In this document: positions 33,340 through 44,200 of the stretch, piece after piece
How positions within the stretch are numbered: the stretch's first letter is position 1
How the letters are laid out: each line of letters starts with the position of its first letter
NCBI RefSeq assembly: GCF_902686445.1
Contig: NC_062219.1
Location: 111,291,160 to 111,355,159 of the forward strand
DNA from: Sciurus carolinensis
Lineage: Eukaryota; Chordata; Mammalia; Rodentia; Sciuridae
Direction of reading: 5' to 3'
Length of the DNA: 64,000 nucleotides
Translations under genes and position numbers: made by a program
The notes under the pieces: model-generated
Database searches by the model: none
What the model saw: only the letters and a program-made list of their open reading frames with translations
Told to the model about the DNA's origin: nothing

Positions 33340-33850
33340 ACTGTCATGTTTATGTCCCCCACAGATTCACATGTGGAAATCCTAACCCTCACTGTGATGG
33401 GCTTAATGCCTTTATAAAAAGGGCCCAGAGCAGGGTGTGATAGCTCACGCCTTGAATCCCAGTGGCTCTGGAGGCTGAGGTAGGAGTATGGAGAGTTCAA
33501 AGCCAGCCTCAGCAAAAGCAAGGCACTAAGCAACTCAGTGAGACCCTGTCTCTAAAGAAAATACAAAATAGGGCTGGGGGGAGGTGGCTCAGTGGTTGAG
33601 AGCCCTTGAGTTCAATCCCCAGTACCCGCCTCCCACCCAAAAAAAGGGCCCAGAGATGTTGTCCCACTGTTTCATCACATAAGGACACAGAAAAGATGCT
33701 ATGAACCAGCAAGCAGGCCCTTACCAGACGCCAAATCTCCTGGTAACTTGCTCTTGAACTTTTGAGTCTTCAGAACTGTGAGCGACAAATTTCTATTGTT
33801 GATAAAGGATCCAGTCTATGATATTTTTGTTTTATCTGCTCCAAGAGACT
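33340..33850 (+). mobile_element. MLT1-type LTR interrupted by a SINE
   Basis: Left part: 'tttatgtcccccacagattc', 'acatgtggaaatcctaaccc' and 'tgatgggcttaatgccttta'. Right part: 'cagaaaagatgctatgaacc', 'gcaggcccttaccagacgcc' and 'ttcagaactgtgagcgacaa'. This is the order of an MLT1/MaLR LTR in sense. A B1-dID at 33431-33640 splits it. Confidence 0.65.
33431..33640 (+). mobile_element. B1-dID dimeric SINE nested in MLT1
   Basis: B1 half ('atagctcacgccttgaatcc', 'ggaggctgaggtaggagtat') and ID half ('agggctggggggaggtggct', 'cagtggttgagagcccttga', 'gttcaatccccagtacc'). Perfect 15-bp target duplications AAAAAGGGCCCAGAG lie at 33416-33430 and 33641-33655. Confidence 0.95.
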
Positions 33851-33934
33851 ACACCAAGCAGCATCAAGGCCCCAACACTAAATGGCAGGCCTTATGCAGA
33901 GTTTTAAGTCATGATCTCTTTTAAATCAATCAGC

Positions 33935-34055
33935 CTCCACAAGACTGGGATCCTAATTAGAATAAGATATACTCCATGTTTGTATAAATATGTCAAAATT
34001 GATTTACTGTCATGTATAACTAAAAAGAACAAAAAAAATAGTTTTAAGAATTTAA
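33935..34055 (+). mobile_element. L1 3'UTR fragment
   Basis: 'ccatgtttgtataaatatgt' and 'gtcatgtataactaaaaaga' followed by an A-rich end match the 3' terminus of an older sciurid L1 lineage, similar to 11380-11450. Severely 5'-truncated. Confidence 0.65.
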
Positions 34056-34079
34056 AAAATAATAGATCAATCAGCCAAC

Positions 34080-34225
34080 CTGACAGGTGGGTTTTATTTA
34101 TCCTCATTTTATGGCGGGAATAACTAGAGCTCAGCAAGTTAAAAAGGTCACACAATGTCACACCGTGGTGCATGTGGAGGCTGGATCCAAGCCTGGCTTT
34201 AGGCCTGTTTACTGCCTCCCTTATG
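34080..34225 (-). repeat. MIR SINE (probable)
   Basis: 'ttatcctcattttatggcgg', 'gctcagcaagttaaaaaggt' and 'cacacaatgtcacaccgtgg' fit the antisense MIR order. Confidence 0.55.
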
Positions 34226-35599
34226 CTTTTGAGGAACATGGTCCAGTTATGCAAACATCTTACAAGAGAACCCTGGAGAGGTAGTCAGGAAATGGAGGGT
34301 CTCATCCCATCTCTGCCCCTGACCCACAAGCTCTTCATATCTTCAGTATAGTGGGCAGAGTGGAGGAGTTTTAAAGGCACTTCTAACCATGCATCTGGGG
34401 CCAAGAAAACATCACACTCTATTTCACACTGAATTCCACCAAATTCCTCATGCCCAGAACCTAGTAGCCCACATGGAAGAGCCCCCAATTAACAGGTTTG
34501 TGGAGCCCGGGCATGGACAAGCAACTTCATGGGGCACCTGACCAAAAGCATCCCCGCCGGCAAAGACCACCAGCACACTCTCCAAACCTGTGCAGAGAGG
34601 CTGGCCACAATGGAAATCTGCAATTAGCTCTTTTAATCCTTAAAATAGCTTTGCTAACATTGAATATAGTAACGTAGGAAAAGAGAAAACCAGGGGCTGC
34701 CCCAGCCAGGTCAGAGGGAAATGGAGATTCAGGCTTCGGAGCGCCAACCTTCTATTTGAGTTGTGTGCGGTTGCAGATAATGTTCTGATTTCCAGGGAGC
34801 TGACAGCTGGGATGAACGGCTGCTTAACCTGATTAGATATGCCTCAGCCACAGACGCTAGGGCCACAGACAACTGCTCATTTGAGATGCATGCCACTGGC
34901 ACCCGTCTGAAAGAATAAAGGCCAGCCTCAAACAGACAGCACATTCTTACATTCTTGGATGCAAACCTTATGGTTTCTGCACAGAAAAAAAAAAAAAAAA
35001 AAAAGTTTTTAACCGCCTGGGTTTCCTTTGCATTGAATATTCTTTGTTGAAGAGTGTTTAGAACAACTTGTAACTTTAGCACTTAAATGTAATTGCAGCT
35101 TGTCATTCAGGACCTAGTGGTGTGTGGGGAACCCTGAGGAATAGGGAGGGGGATCTGAGAGCTCCGGAGTTCCTCCACTGAATCCTCTATTTTCCCTGCA
35201 TATCCTGGGGAAGTAGCTCCTGACCTCTCCATCAGGACCCCAGTGTAGCCAGGAGGTCCTGATGTCTCCCTGTTGGTTGTGGAGAGTGGACAGCATCTTT
35301 TTCTCCATCAGCAGAGCCACCAGGTGTCTCCTGGATGCACCGGCACCCTATTCCACATGGTTCTCAGCTGCAGTTCTTGATACAGCAAGGCCCCTTCCAG
35401 CATCCCTAGGAGACTTGTCAGTACCCCATGGGAAACTGATGGGACAGAAGAGCTTCTTCCAGATGTTCCCCTCCTCATTAACCGCTGGCAATCCTCAGCC
35501 TCAGTGGGCCTCCAGGCCCTGTGGCACTTTGAAATGTAAAATACAAGATATTATGGTATATGCACACACTATTGAGAACAACAGCTCTTTAGAATGTTC
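34226..35599. other. Unassigned sequence with a possible conserved block
   Basis: 34590-34915 contains no recognisable repeat and holds paired developmental-type motifs (CAGCTG at 34803, GATAAT at 34776, a TTAATCC word at 34633, GATTAGATA at 34830). It is a candidate regulatory block only. A run of about 20 As lies at 34985-35004. Confidence 0.35.
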
Positions 35600-36039
35600 T
35601 GTCATGGCTTGGGTCTGGATAGTCCCCCAAAGGTGCATGTGCTGAAGACTTGGTCCCAATGCAGCTTCAGAGATGGGGCTTTTGGGAAATGATTGGATCA
35701 TGAAGGCTTTGATCTCATCGATGAATTAATCCAACAATGGATTCAAAATCTGATTGGATTTTGGGAGGTGGGGCCTTGTTAGAGGAAGTAGCTCACAGGA
35801 GGTATTCCTTGGGAGGGTATTTCTTGTCCCTGACCACTTCCCTCCCCTCTTCTTCCTGACTGCCTCCAAGTGAGCAGCTTTTCTCCACCACACCCTTCTG
35901 CCATGATGCTTCTGTTGTCTCAGGCCTAAAAGCAAGCCTCTGGACTGAAACTTCTGAAATGTTGAACTAAAGTAAACCTTTTTTCCTTTAAGTAGTTTTT
36001 CTCAAGCATTTTGTAACAGTGATGGAAAACTGATTAACA
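35600..36039 (+). mobile_element. MaLR-type LTR
   Basis: 'gggtctggatagtcccccaa', 'aggtgcatgtgctgaagact', 'gggaaatgattggatcatga', 'ggaggtggggccttgttaga', 'ttctgccatgatgcttctgt' and 'agtgatggaaaactgattaa' follow the MST/MLT1-like MaLR LTR order from TG to CA. Confidence 0.75.
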
Positions 36040-36287
36040 CAGGTTTCCTCCTGGATGGACAGAGGTGCACATTGCTCCCCAAAGTGCAGTAGAGAATTAA
36101 TTCCTTCACAGTCACACATAGGTACCAAGTACACATACTGAAGTGTCAGTCATCCTTATAAACTTTCACTTTTTTTTTTCAAAAATTAAAACCTACTCAA
36201 ATACTAACTATAAACTATGAATCCTAAATCTTCCTACTCCTTTATCTCTAAATGATACACTTTTCCAAGTCCTTTAATAGATCTTCC

Positions 36288-36651
36288 TGCTGTGGTTTGG
36301 AATGTCCCCCAAAGGTCTGTGTGGTAAGGACTTGGTTCTCAGGTAGGTGCTATTGGGAGGTGGTGGACCTTTAAGAGGTGGGGTCTAGTGGGAGGTCTTC
36401 AGGTAACTGGAGGTGTGCTCTTAAAGAGAAGAGTGAAACCTCAGCCCTTACCTCTTCTCTCTGACTTTCTGGTCATGAAGCAGTTTTGAATTGTCATGCA
36501 TATTCATAGGTACCTGCCTCACCTCAGGCCCAAAGCAACAAGGCCAATCATTCATGGATGGGGACCTCTCAGACCATGAGCCGAGGTAACCCTTTTCTCT
36601 TTAGAAGTTGATTATCTCGGGTGTTTGTTACAGTAATGGAAAGCTAATGCA
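36288..36651 (+). mobile_element. Second MaLR-type LTR, same orientation
   Basis: 'tgctgtggtttggaatgtcc', 'cccaaaggtctgtgtggtaa', 'ctattgggaggtggtggacc', 'tctctgactttctggtcatg' and 'gtaatggaaagctaatgca'. It starts TG and ends CA, with near-matching 5-bp flanks CTTCC (36283-36287) and CTCCC (36652-36656). It is a different subfamily from its left neighbour, so the pair is not one provirus. Confidence 0.75.
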
Positions 36652-37179
36652 CTCCCCTGTCCCCATGGTGGTGAAAATGGACGTGAATGCCGAACCTGGT
36701 TGCACAGAACACAGCAGTTCTAACTGGGATGATGGGGCACAGAAGTGTCTAACTTTGAGTTAAATACTGGCTCCATCTGTTTCCTCATCAGTTAATCGGG
36801 AGTAAGGAAGGCATCTCCTGAGAGGTTGTTCTGTGACGGAGTGAGATATGGAGTGGAAGGCCTGTAGAGAGGACCTGAGGGACCACAGGCTCAGGGTCTG
36901 ACCGTCATCATTACTGTCATAACAGCCCATCCTCTCCCCTGTGGCCAATTTGCTTTACTTGACTCACTCTTGGGACGCCTTCCTGGCTTAGGTTTCCTGG
37001 ATGGAGGATTGCCCTGCCCTTGTTCCGGCACTCTTCCTATTCCTGTCACTAGAGTTCTACGCTCCTGGATGGCACCTGTGCGTGCTGAGCAGCACCCCTC
37101 ACCACAGTGTGCTAACTAGACATCAGTCACCGCTCTAAAGCCTCCACGATGCCCTAGAGTCCTGCATTCGAGGTCCAGT
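36652..37179. other. Unassigned sequence, possibly L2
   Basis: The part after 36960 has the C/T-rich texture of an L2 body ('gacgccttcctggcttaggt') but cannot be assigned firmly. Confidence 0.35.
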
Positions 37180-37800
37180 TCCCATGATAATGTCTGGATT
37201 GCTTCACTTAGGCCCAAGTTTGCCTCAAATTTCTGTGGCCTTCCACATTTGCTCATGCTCTTCACATTGCTTACAACCCCGTTCCCACCTCCGCCTCTCC
37301 ACTGTCAAAGCTTACCTGAAATCACACTTCCTCGGGGACATATTCCAAAACTCAACAATCAGGTGGGCTTCTTCCTGCCTTTCCTCTCCTGTAAATTTTG
37401 AAGTTAGTCCAAGAGTGGGCAAACTTTTTTTCTATAAAAGGCCAGATAGTGAATATCTTGACCTTGCAGGCCATATGGTCTGTCACCATTATACAACTCT
37501 GCAAAAACAAAAATACACACAAGCCTACACAAACGGGCATGGGTACATTCCAATAAAACTTTAATTTTTAAAACCAGGGGGTAGGCCAGATTTGGCCTGA
37601 AGACAACAGTTTGCCAACCTCTCCTCTAGTCTCTGGTGGTATTGATCATAAATTGCCCCTATGTGATATTTATCTGCGGTCAAATCTCTTCTCAACCTCT
37701 ATAATGAAAGTTTCTTGGAGGCAAGGACAGTATCTTTCTATTACCATGACAAATAATAATCACATAGAAAGTACTGAATAGATATCTGAAGAAAAATCAG
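37180..37800 (+). mobile_element. L2 LINE interrupted by a Charlie transposon
   Basis: Left part: 'cttcacattgcttacaaccc', 'cgttcccacctccgcctctc' and 'ttacctgaaatcacacttcc'. Right part: 'atgaaagtttcttggaggca', 'aggacagtatctttctatta' and 'agaaagtactgaatagatat'. Together they follow an L2 3' region. The interruption is 37411-37622. Confidence 0.55.
37411..37622. mobile_element. Non-autonomous hAT-Charlie DNA transposon fossil
   Basis: Termini 'gtgggcaaac' and 'gtttgccaac' are inverted. Inside are 'taaaaggccagatagtgaat', 'ccttgcaggccatatggtct', 'attccaataaaactttaatt' and 'aggccagatttggcctgaag', a well-known mammalian Charlie-derived pattern. Its 8-bp flanks (37402-37409 and 37624-37631) match only in part, centred on TTAGTC/CTAGTC. 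Confidence 0.75.
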
Positions 37801-37999
37801 GAGTGTAGTAGGAGAGGGCTTGGGATGAGGGTGAAGAGACAGACACACAGACGGACACACTCAGAGGGACTAAGGATACAGAAAGTCAGAAAGAGGTTCA
37901 GAGGTAGAAACCAAAGCAGATTGACTAGCCAGGAAAATAGACAAGCAGCCCATAGCAGATCTGTCCCATGCAAAGGTAGAGAGAGTGTAAGAACAGGGT

Positions 38000-38411
38000 C
38001 ATGGGCTAATTGTGCCCCCCTCCATTCCTGTGTTGAAGTCCTGACTCCCGATACCTGAAAATGTGACTGTATTCAGTTAGGATTTTTTTTAAAGAGTTGA
38101 TTAAGTTGAAATGAGACCATTAGGGTGGGCCCTGATCTGATCTGACTGGAATCATAAGAAGAGGAAATTTGGTCACAACACAGATAGACACCAGGGACAT
38201 GCGTGGTGAACAGAGACAACCACGTGCTGACACAGCTAGAAGACAGTCGTTTGCAAGCCAGAGGGAAACTTTGGGAGAAACAAGACCGGGACCTGCCAAC
38301 ATCTCTATCTTGAACTTCTGGCCTCCTGAAATGTGAGGAAATAAATTTCTGTGGCTTAAGCCACCCAGTCTGTGGCATTTTGTTATGGCAGCTCAAGTTG
38401 ACTAATACACA
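38000..38411 (+). mobile_element. MLT1-type LTR
   Basis: A well-preserved order: 'gtgttgaagtcctgactccc', 'cattagggtgggccctgatc', 'aagaagaggaaatttggtca', 'atgtgaggaaataaatttct' (LTR poly(A) region) and 'aagccacccagtctgtggca', ending '..gactaataca'. Confidence 0.9.
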
Positions 38412-39334
38412 GAGGAAGGCCAATTAGAAAAAACAGATGGGAGGGTCCTGGCAGGCTCTAATGATTTCAAAAAAACTTTGTGTTTTATTTCCCAAAAATA
38501 AACATAACTTTCTGAAGATAATAGAGTTTTATTCTGTTGGGAGGTGAGAAGCCAGGAGAGTTAAGAATAGCTTCGGTTTCCTATCCTGGTTTCAAGTTTG
38601 TACTCTGGGCTTGCATTTCTCATACCGTCAAATCCTGACGACGCTGCTGAGTGCTCTCCTGGCCAGTTGCCCCACAGTTTTCCAGAAACATTTCTTATAT
38701 GTCCACTCAAACTTAATCACCTAAATACCTGCCATGGACCTTTGAAGGGTTTTGTTTGCTTTGTAGAGTTTAAGGAAAGCATTTGATTTTTCTATCCTTG
38801 TAAAAACTCTAGTTGGGAGAAATAATTTTATTTTCCCCTCTGGGTTTATTTTGTTTAGCTAAAGCCATTAGAAATAGCTTCAGTTTTACATTTTTCTTCA
38901 GTCTGCTTTGCAAAGTGTGTTAACATGGTGGTTGAATTTCAATGGTTTGGATGGTTTTAAACGACTTCTGTGTTTTTGTTCCCGATTCCTCAAATACTGG
39001 TTGCTATCTAGGTGACCAGTTGAAAGAGTTAATTATTAAGTAGATATTTTCACTGAGTAGAGACTTAAATGTGCGTATCAAAGTTGAAAATGTGATGTTC
39101 CCATGGATACAAGTTCCACTTGTGTACCAGGAGACCCAGCAGCTAGTATTTTCTCTCAGTAGCAAGTGACTATAAGACCTCACAAAGCCAAGGCCTTGGG
39201 GCACATGCTGTGGCCTCTGTCCCTGGAGAGCACACCCCTGTTAGGTCAGTAACCAAAACCACCTGGAAGGGTTGAACAGAATTACACCTCTCTGGAGCCC
39301 GTCTTGTGGCAAACAGTGTGGTAGGAAGTTTCCA
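38412..39334. other. Unassigned AT-rich sequence
   Basis: No repeat called in 38450-39330. Parts at 38800-38990 are AT-rich and repeat-free, so they might be conserved. Confidence 0.35.
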
Positions 39335-39460
39335 CTTTAGCATAATTGTGAGATGCTCATACCAGACTCCAAGACTTCCCTGTTTCCCTAACCACCCTGT
39401 GGAGTTAGGCGTTTTCATTACTGTCCCCATCACACAGATAAAGAAACTGAGGCGAGGGAG
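39335..39460 (-). repeat. MIR SINE fragment
   Basis: 'gttttcattactgtccccat' and 'cacacagataaagaaactga' match the antisense MIR core. Confidence 0.6.
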
Positions 39461-39543
39461 GTGGCTGAAAGCTGCCTCGGGTGTTAGTTCTCTTTCATGA
39501 CTGCGCCTTGTCAATCAAGAACTCGAGGGTGGAGACCCTGGGC

Positions 39544-39560
39544 GGGGGGGGGGGGGGGGG
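39544..39560 (+). repeat. G homopolymer (17 G)
   Basis: Seventeen consecutive G, followed by CTGGGG. It can form a G-quadruplex and is prone to assembly or length error. Confidence 0.97.
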
Positions 39561-42500
39561 CTGGGGCTCCTTCCCTTCTTTATGTTCCCTCTGGATACCT
39601 TATAAGAAACAGTGCCAGCATGCTAGGGTTTTTCAGTACTTGCAATTTAACAAAATGTTAGCCAAAATGAATGAAATCCTTAACTGAGGGATTTCCGGGA
39701 TCAGTGACAAAAAAGTACCAGGGAGATATTTTTGACCTTGAATTTTCCTAAGGATGCTCCTAAAAAATCACACCACAGAAGTGGCAGCAGATCCTCTGCC
39801 AGCTGCAAACCCTAGCCTTTGTCAGGCGAAAATCTCCTGAGTTTCACTTGCTTCCCTGATGAAACTGAGCAAGGGCCCCGAGAGATGGGCGGGGAGGGAG
39901 AGCTCCCTGGGGCAGGGTGGGCTGTGGGGCAGGCTGGCCCCATCCTGTTGGAGATGCTGTCTGTGGCCAAACTAGTCACCTCATGCGTGGTGGCACAGGG
40001 ACAATCACATGGCCTGCTGCCAGGGAGGGCTCTTTCCTGAGGGTGGTGTGCATGGAACAGTCGTTAGGATTGACTCTGACGGTGAACATAAACCTTGAGA
40101 GACAAGAGTCAACGACCAGGTTCTCCCTGTTTCACCAGCTTCGAGGTACCTGGGGCTCAATCTTACTAAAGAAGCCAAGCATTTACACATCAAATCAAAT
40201 GAGGAGAAAGGCCTCTGACTTTTTGCCATAAAAGAGACTTCTGCTTTAAGTGTTCATTCCGAATTGGGACTGTTCCCAGACCTGGCTGTCCTCTTATCAT
40301 CTTGGGAACCTGCCCTCTCCTGCCTTGCAGAGTCCAAGGACAGGGCACCAGGTTTCTGGCCTGGGCTGACACTGTCGTGTGGGGCCCAGCAGGAGCCTTC
40401 GCACCTGCAGCGCCATGATTTAATGAGGGCTGTCAGGGATTATCGAGTTGTGAACTCTCTTGCATCCGCCAGGCGTCTCATGAATGAGGCGTTTTGTTCA
40501 GCTCCCTCACTTCGTGTTTCTTGGAGCCAACATAAAGAGAAAAGGCGGCCAGTGAGCAGCTATTTTGGGCCAGGGTCTGATATTTGAATATTACATGATG
40601 AAATAGTGGACTGATAGGGTCTGTTATTTCTGTAGCTCCCTTTTCTCTTGCTCTTCCTCCTTCCTCACCTCACCGCACTGCCACCCTGATCCTGGCCTCT
40701 GGGCCCTGCGGTGCACTTGCCCGTGGGCTAACTACAGTGACTCTATAGCCGGTGAGTCACAGCTCAGTCACTGAAACAGAAAATACCTGTTGCTGCAAAT
40801 CCCCAGATGAACGGTCACCGGAAACTGGGCCTGCAAAGGAGGGGCTGGAGGCCAACTTTTGAGCTCTCTGAGCTCAGTGGACTTAGCATCCGACTCACAC
40901 TGAATCCTTCTTGATCCAGGTTAATTTTCTGAGGGAAATCTAATGGGGAAAGGCCTTAAGGTTTAGAGGTATTTTGAGGTTTCAAGAACATTCATCCATT
41001 AAAGAAAAAGAAAATGGTGACCTGGATATTCAGTTGCTTTCTGTTGATGACATTTCGGGCAGGAGGAGGCAGAGGTACAAGGCGGGTGAGGTCCACCCTC
41101 CTGGGAAAATGGAGAGAGGCAACCGGGCTAGCCTCAGGCCTGCAGGCAGGGTTCTCCTGTCACGTGGTACCGTTGCCTCCGTTCACATCAATGATAAACA
41201 CGTGTTCCTTGGTTCTTTTTATGGTCATCACCCCTAGAAAAACTCAAAGCCCTCCACCATTGCTTTCGGAGGAGAACACTGGTAATTTCCATTATTTATA
41301 AACCCCCTCCTCACTGCAGCCCCAAGAAGCCTTGGGTGGGACTTCACAGGTCACAGAATTTCTTCACATACATTTCTTCATACACAAGAAGCATTTTATC
41401 TTGAATTAAAATGTTCTGTCGACGACTTACCTCTCTGCACTGTGAGGGGGTGTTTTCCTCTCACTATACAGAGCATCTGGAGCCTCTGGAGGAAATTGTA
41501 GACTGAAAACAGATGGAAGAGGGAAAACAAGGGATAAGTGTGTTAGAGGCTCACCGGTAGGAGGTTCAGGAGAAGGGGAAAGAAGCCATTGTTGAGTTGG
41601 TGACCATTAAAACAGAGTCGGGCAAGACAGCCTTCACCAAAGTAACTCTTTGTGGCTGTTAAATGTGATTCTGGACCGAGTCCACCACAAACCACAGGAA
41701 CATACAACTTAGAGGTTCTTGTAAGGGTGGAAACGCAAACCCTGAACTTTGGCGTCCTCTGACAGGCATGGCTGCTGGACATCCCGCCTGACCCTCAGAA
41801 AGCCCAGGGGAGGGGTTCCTCCCTCTCATGGGGCAGCCTTGGCACTGGGCTCTGCAGCAGGGCCCTGTGTGTCAGGGTGAGGACGAGGGTGGCTGTGGAC
41901 AGCTGCACATTGTGGCTTAGACTTCTTGTGATTGCTACGGATGGAGCGAAGTTGGCTGTGGTGTCACGTAACCAGGACTGGTCAGCGGTTCCGGAAATCT
42001 GAAGGTAAAAATAGCTGCAAACCCGCCAACCCCCGGCCAGTGCCACCATGGTGGACAGGAATGGCGGGCTGGAAAGTGCTGAGTTTCATGATCTTCTTTC
42101 CGGTGGTGGGAGCTTCTCAGAATAACAAGATCTGGGCTTTGGGTTTCCCCAAAAGGCTTCTCGATGCTTCCTGGAGCTGCTGAGTCAGGGTAGTTGGGCT
42201 TGAGTGGGCCTCAAGGAGGACTGCGGGGTTGTGAGAAAGGGGACATGAGCAGTGAGCCCGTGTGGGCTCAGTGGCCAGAGGGGGTGACCACAGAGAGCAC
42301 CCACCGGTTCCCAGCTTCCTATGGCCCCAAAATCCCATCACTGAAGGTGCCAAATAGACCCTTCAGGGTCAGAGCCTCAGCTTGGCTCCATCTGCCCAGC
42401 CTCTTGCTAAATCTGCCTCCCCATTTTGCTATTTTCTGACTAATGTCTGTCTTTATTCTTCCTCTCCTGTCTCCGTAGGGAACGAGTGACAAGTCAAGTC

Positions 42501-43013
42501 CATGGTCTGGTTCCCCTCCCTGGGGTACATTCCATGTACTCATCTCCTGATCTTACCCCTAAATCTTTCTGTATCATATTTTCTACATTATTCTGGTAAG
42601 TTTTCACTGCAAAAATGCTTCAGGACCCACTAAGAAATGGAAAATATAACCTTTCCTCTGACACCCTAGAGAAACTGCTCTAACCAGGACTAGAAGAAAG
42701 ATTCATTTGGACCAGATGCACATCTAGATTCCAGATTGTCTCTGGAAGAGCGGAGATCTTGGTATTTCCAAGCTCAGTAATTTCAACCAGGATGGCGAAA
42801 GTTGAGGTGGCACAAGCTCTTTGATATCCTGCATCAATGATTTAGGAATAATTTTTAATCACTAGGTTCATCTTCCAAATACAAGGTCCTTTTGAAAAGA
42901 ATGGGTTTCTGAAAATATTTGGTGAAGCTTTCAGTTTTCTTGGAGCTTGTCAAACCCAACTTATCCCTCTGTTCATTATGCTCATGCAAAATTGGAATTT
43001 TTTATATTTATTA
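39561..43013. other. Unassigned, largely repeat-free sequence
   Basis: About 3.4 kb in which I cannot name a repeat or gene. 40480-40640 ('gtctcatgaatgaggcgttt', 'ggcggccagtgagcagctat', 'tattacatgatgaaatagtg') looks the least like decayed repeat and could be a conserved regulatory element. Frames of 74-107 codons on both strands lack any recognisable product. Confidence 0.4.
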
Positions 43014-43060
43014 TTTGTGTGTGTGTGCGTGCCTGTGTGTGTGTGTGTGTGCGTGCACAC
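43014..43060. repeat. Imperfect (TG)n microsatellite
   Basis: TG units interrupted by CG and CC steps. Confidence 0.95.
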
Positions 43061-43119
43061 ATGCATGGGCACATGTGCACTTTCTGGAAGGCTGGCCTGT
43101 GAGCTCCTTTTGAAAGGCA

Positions 43120-43190
43120 CAGATTCATTCCTGTTCTCCTCTCCAGAACCCAGTATGTGCTTATGAAGTGTTTATTGAATTGGACAGGAT
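43120..43190 (+). repeat. L2-like 3' end (weak)
   Basis: 'cagaacccagtatgtgctta' followed by 'tgaagtgtttattgaattgg' resembles an L2 tail. Confidence 0.4.
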
Positions 43191-43584
43191 GACATGGATT
43201 AAAGATTCTTATGGGAAATCGTGTTTACATTATTAATTTTTGTGGCAAGTTCTTTCCTTCTAGATCGCAATAAGACATCCTTCATTTCCAGCCCTTTCCC
43301 AAATTTAAAAATTCACCTTAGTGGGGCTCCATCATCTCTCAATGAGCCTGAAGGTAGTTATGTCCAATTTGGTCTTCATTTCTTCCCACAAGGCTGCAGG
43401 CTTCTCCTGTCCCTGGAGGGTGGTGTACATGTGGCCAGTACATGTGGCCCACTGTGGTCCATCAAAGCCCAGAGGCCCCATTCTGCATGCTCCTAAGACA
43501 GGTGCTATGTGTATGCTTGGACTCAGAGGACAGAGGGAAGTTGGGCCATCAGGTACCCATGGAGGGGCAGTGTTCAAATAAGTG
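43191..43584. other. Unassigned non-coding sequence
   Basis: A local duplication of about 12 bp, GTACATGTGGCC (43426 and 43438), is seen. Nothing else is assigned. Confidence 0.4.
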
Positions 43585-43760
43585 TCCACCTGATTCAGAT
43601 CCTGGCTCCAGCACTTTCCAAGTGTGTGACCCTGGTCAGTTCCATCACTCTCATTGATGGTCTCCTTTCCTATAAAATGAAGGAAATTATACCTTACTTA
43701 TAAGAGCTATGAAAGATTTATAAGTAAAATATGCAAAATGGTTATTGTAGGGTCTGATAA
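43585..43760 (+). repeat. MIR SINE
   Basis: 'gattcagatcctggctccag', 'tgtgtgaccctggtcagttc' and 'tcctttcctataaaatgaag' follow the sense MIR order. Confidence 0.75.
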
Positions 43761-43779
43761 CTATTTAAAAATATGCTAA

Positions 43780-43872
43780 GATATAACTGAGATGTAGCTC
43801 AGGGGTAGCCACACTTGCCTAGCCTGTGCAAGGCCCTGGGTTCAGTCCTTAGCACTGCAAAAAATTTAAAAA
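43780..43872 (+). mobile_element. ID-type SINE
   Basis: 'actgagatgtagctcagggg', 'tagcctgtgcaaggccctgg' and 'gttcagtccttagcactgca' form a tRNA-like head with A and B boxes, followed by an A-rich tail. Target duplications are not clear. Confidence 0.8.
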
Positions 43873-44039
43873 GAATGTGCTTTGCTCACTCACTGTGGGT
43901 GAGTCACCCCATCTTAACAAAGGTTTACCGTTTTAGTCTCAGAGTCCTAGATCAAGAAGAGGTTGAAAAATCCATTCACAGCAGGAAGTTTTGACTGGAG
44001 AAGAAGCAGGAAGAGAATAGTAATAATAATAAATCGGAA

Positions 44040-44200
44040 TCAGGCTTCCACCATCTACCAACTACATCTCATTTAAACCACCCATTTTACAGATGAAAAA
44101 AGTAAAGGTCAGAGAAGCTTTCGCACGTCCAAGTTCATCCAGCTGGCTGAGAAGTAGGTCAGTTCCAGAAAAGAACCAGCTCCGCTGCAAGGCAGCCTCC
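44040..44200 (-). repeat. MIR SINE (probable)
   Basis: 'acccattttacagatgaaaa' and 'acgtccaagttcatccagct' fit the antisense MIR. Confidence 0.55.

Noticed and set aside
35600..36651. A single provirus bounded by two LTRs
   Set aside because: The two LTRs are of different subfamilies, and the 250 bp between them has no internal retroviral sequence.
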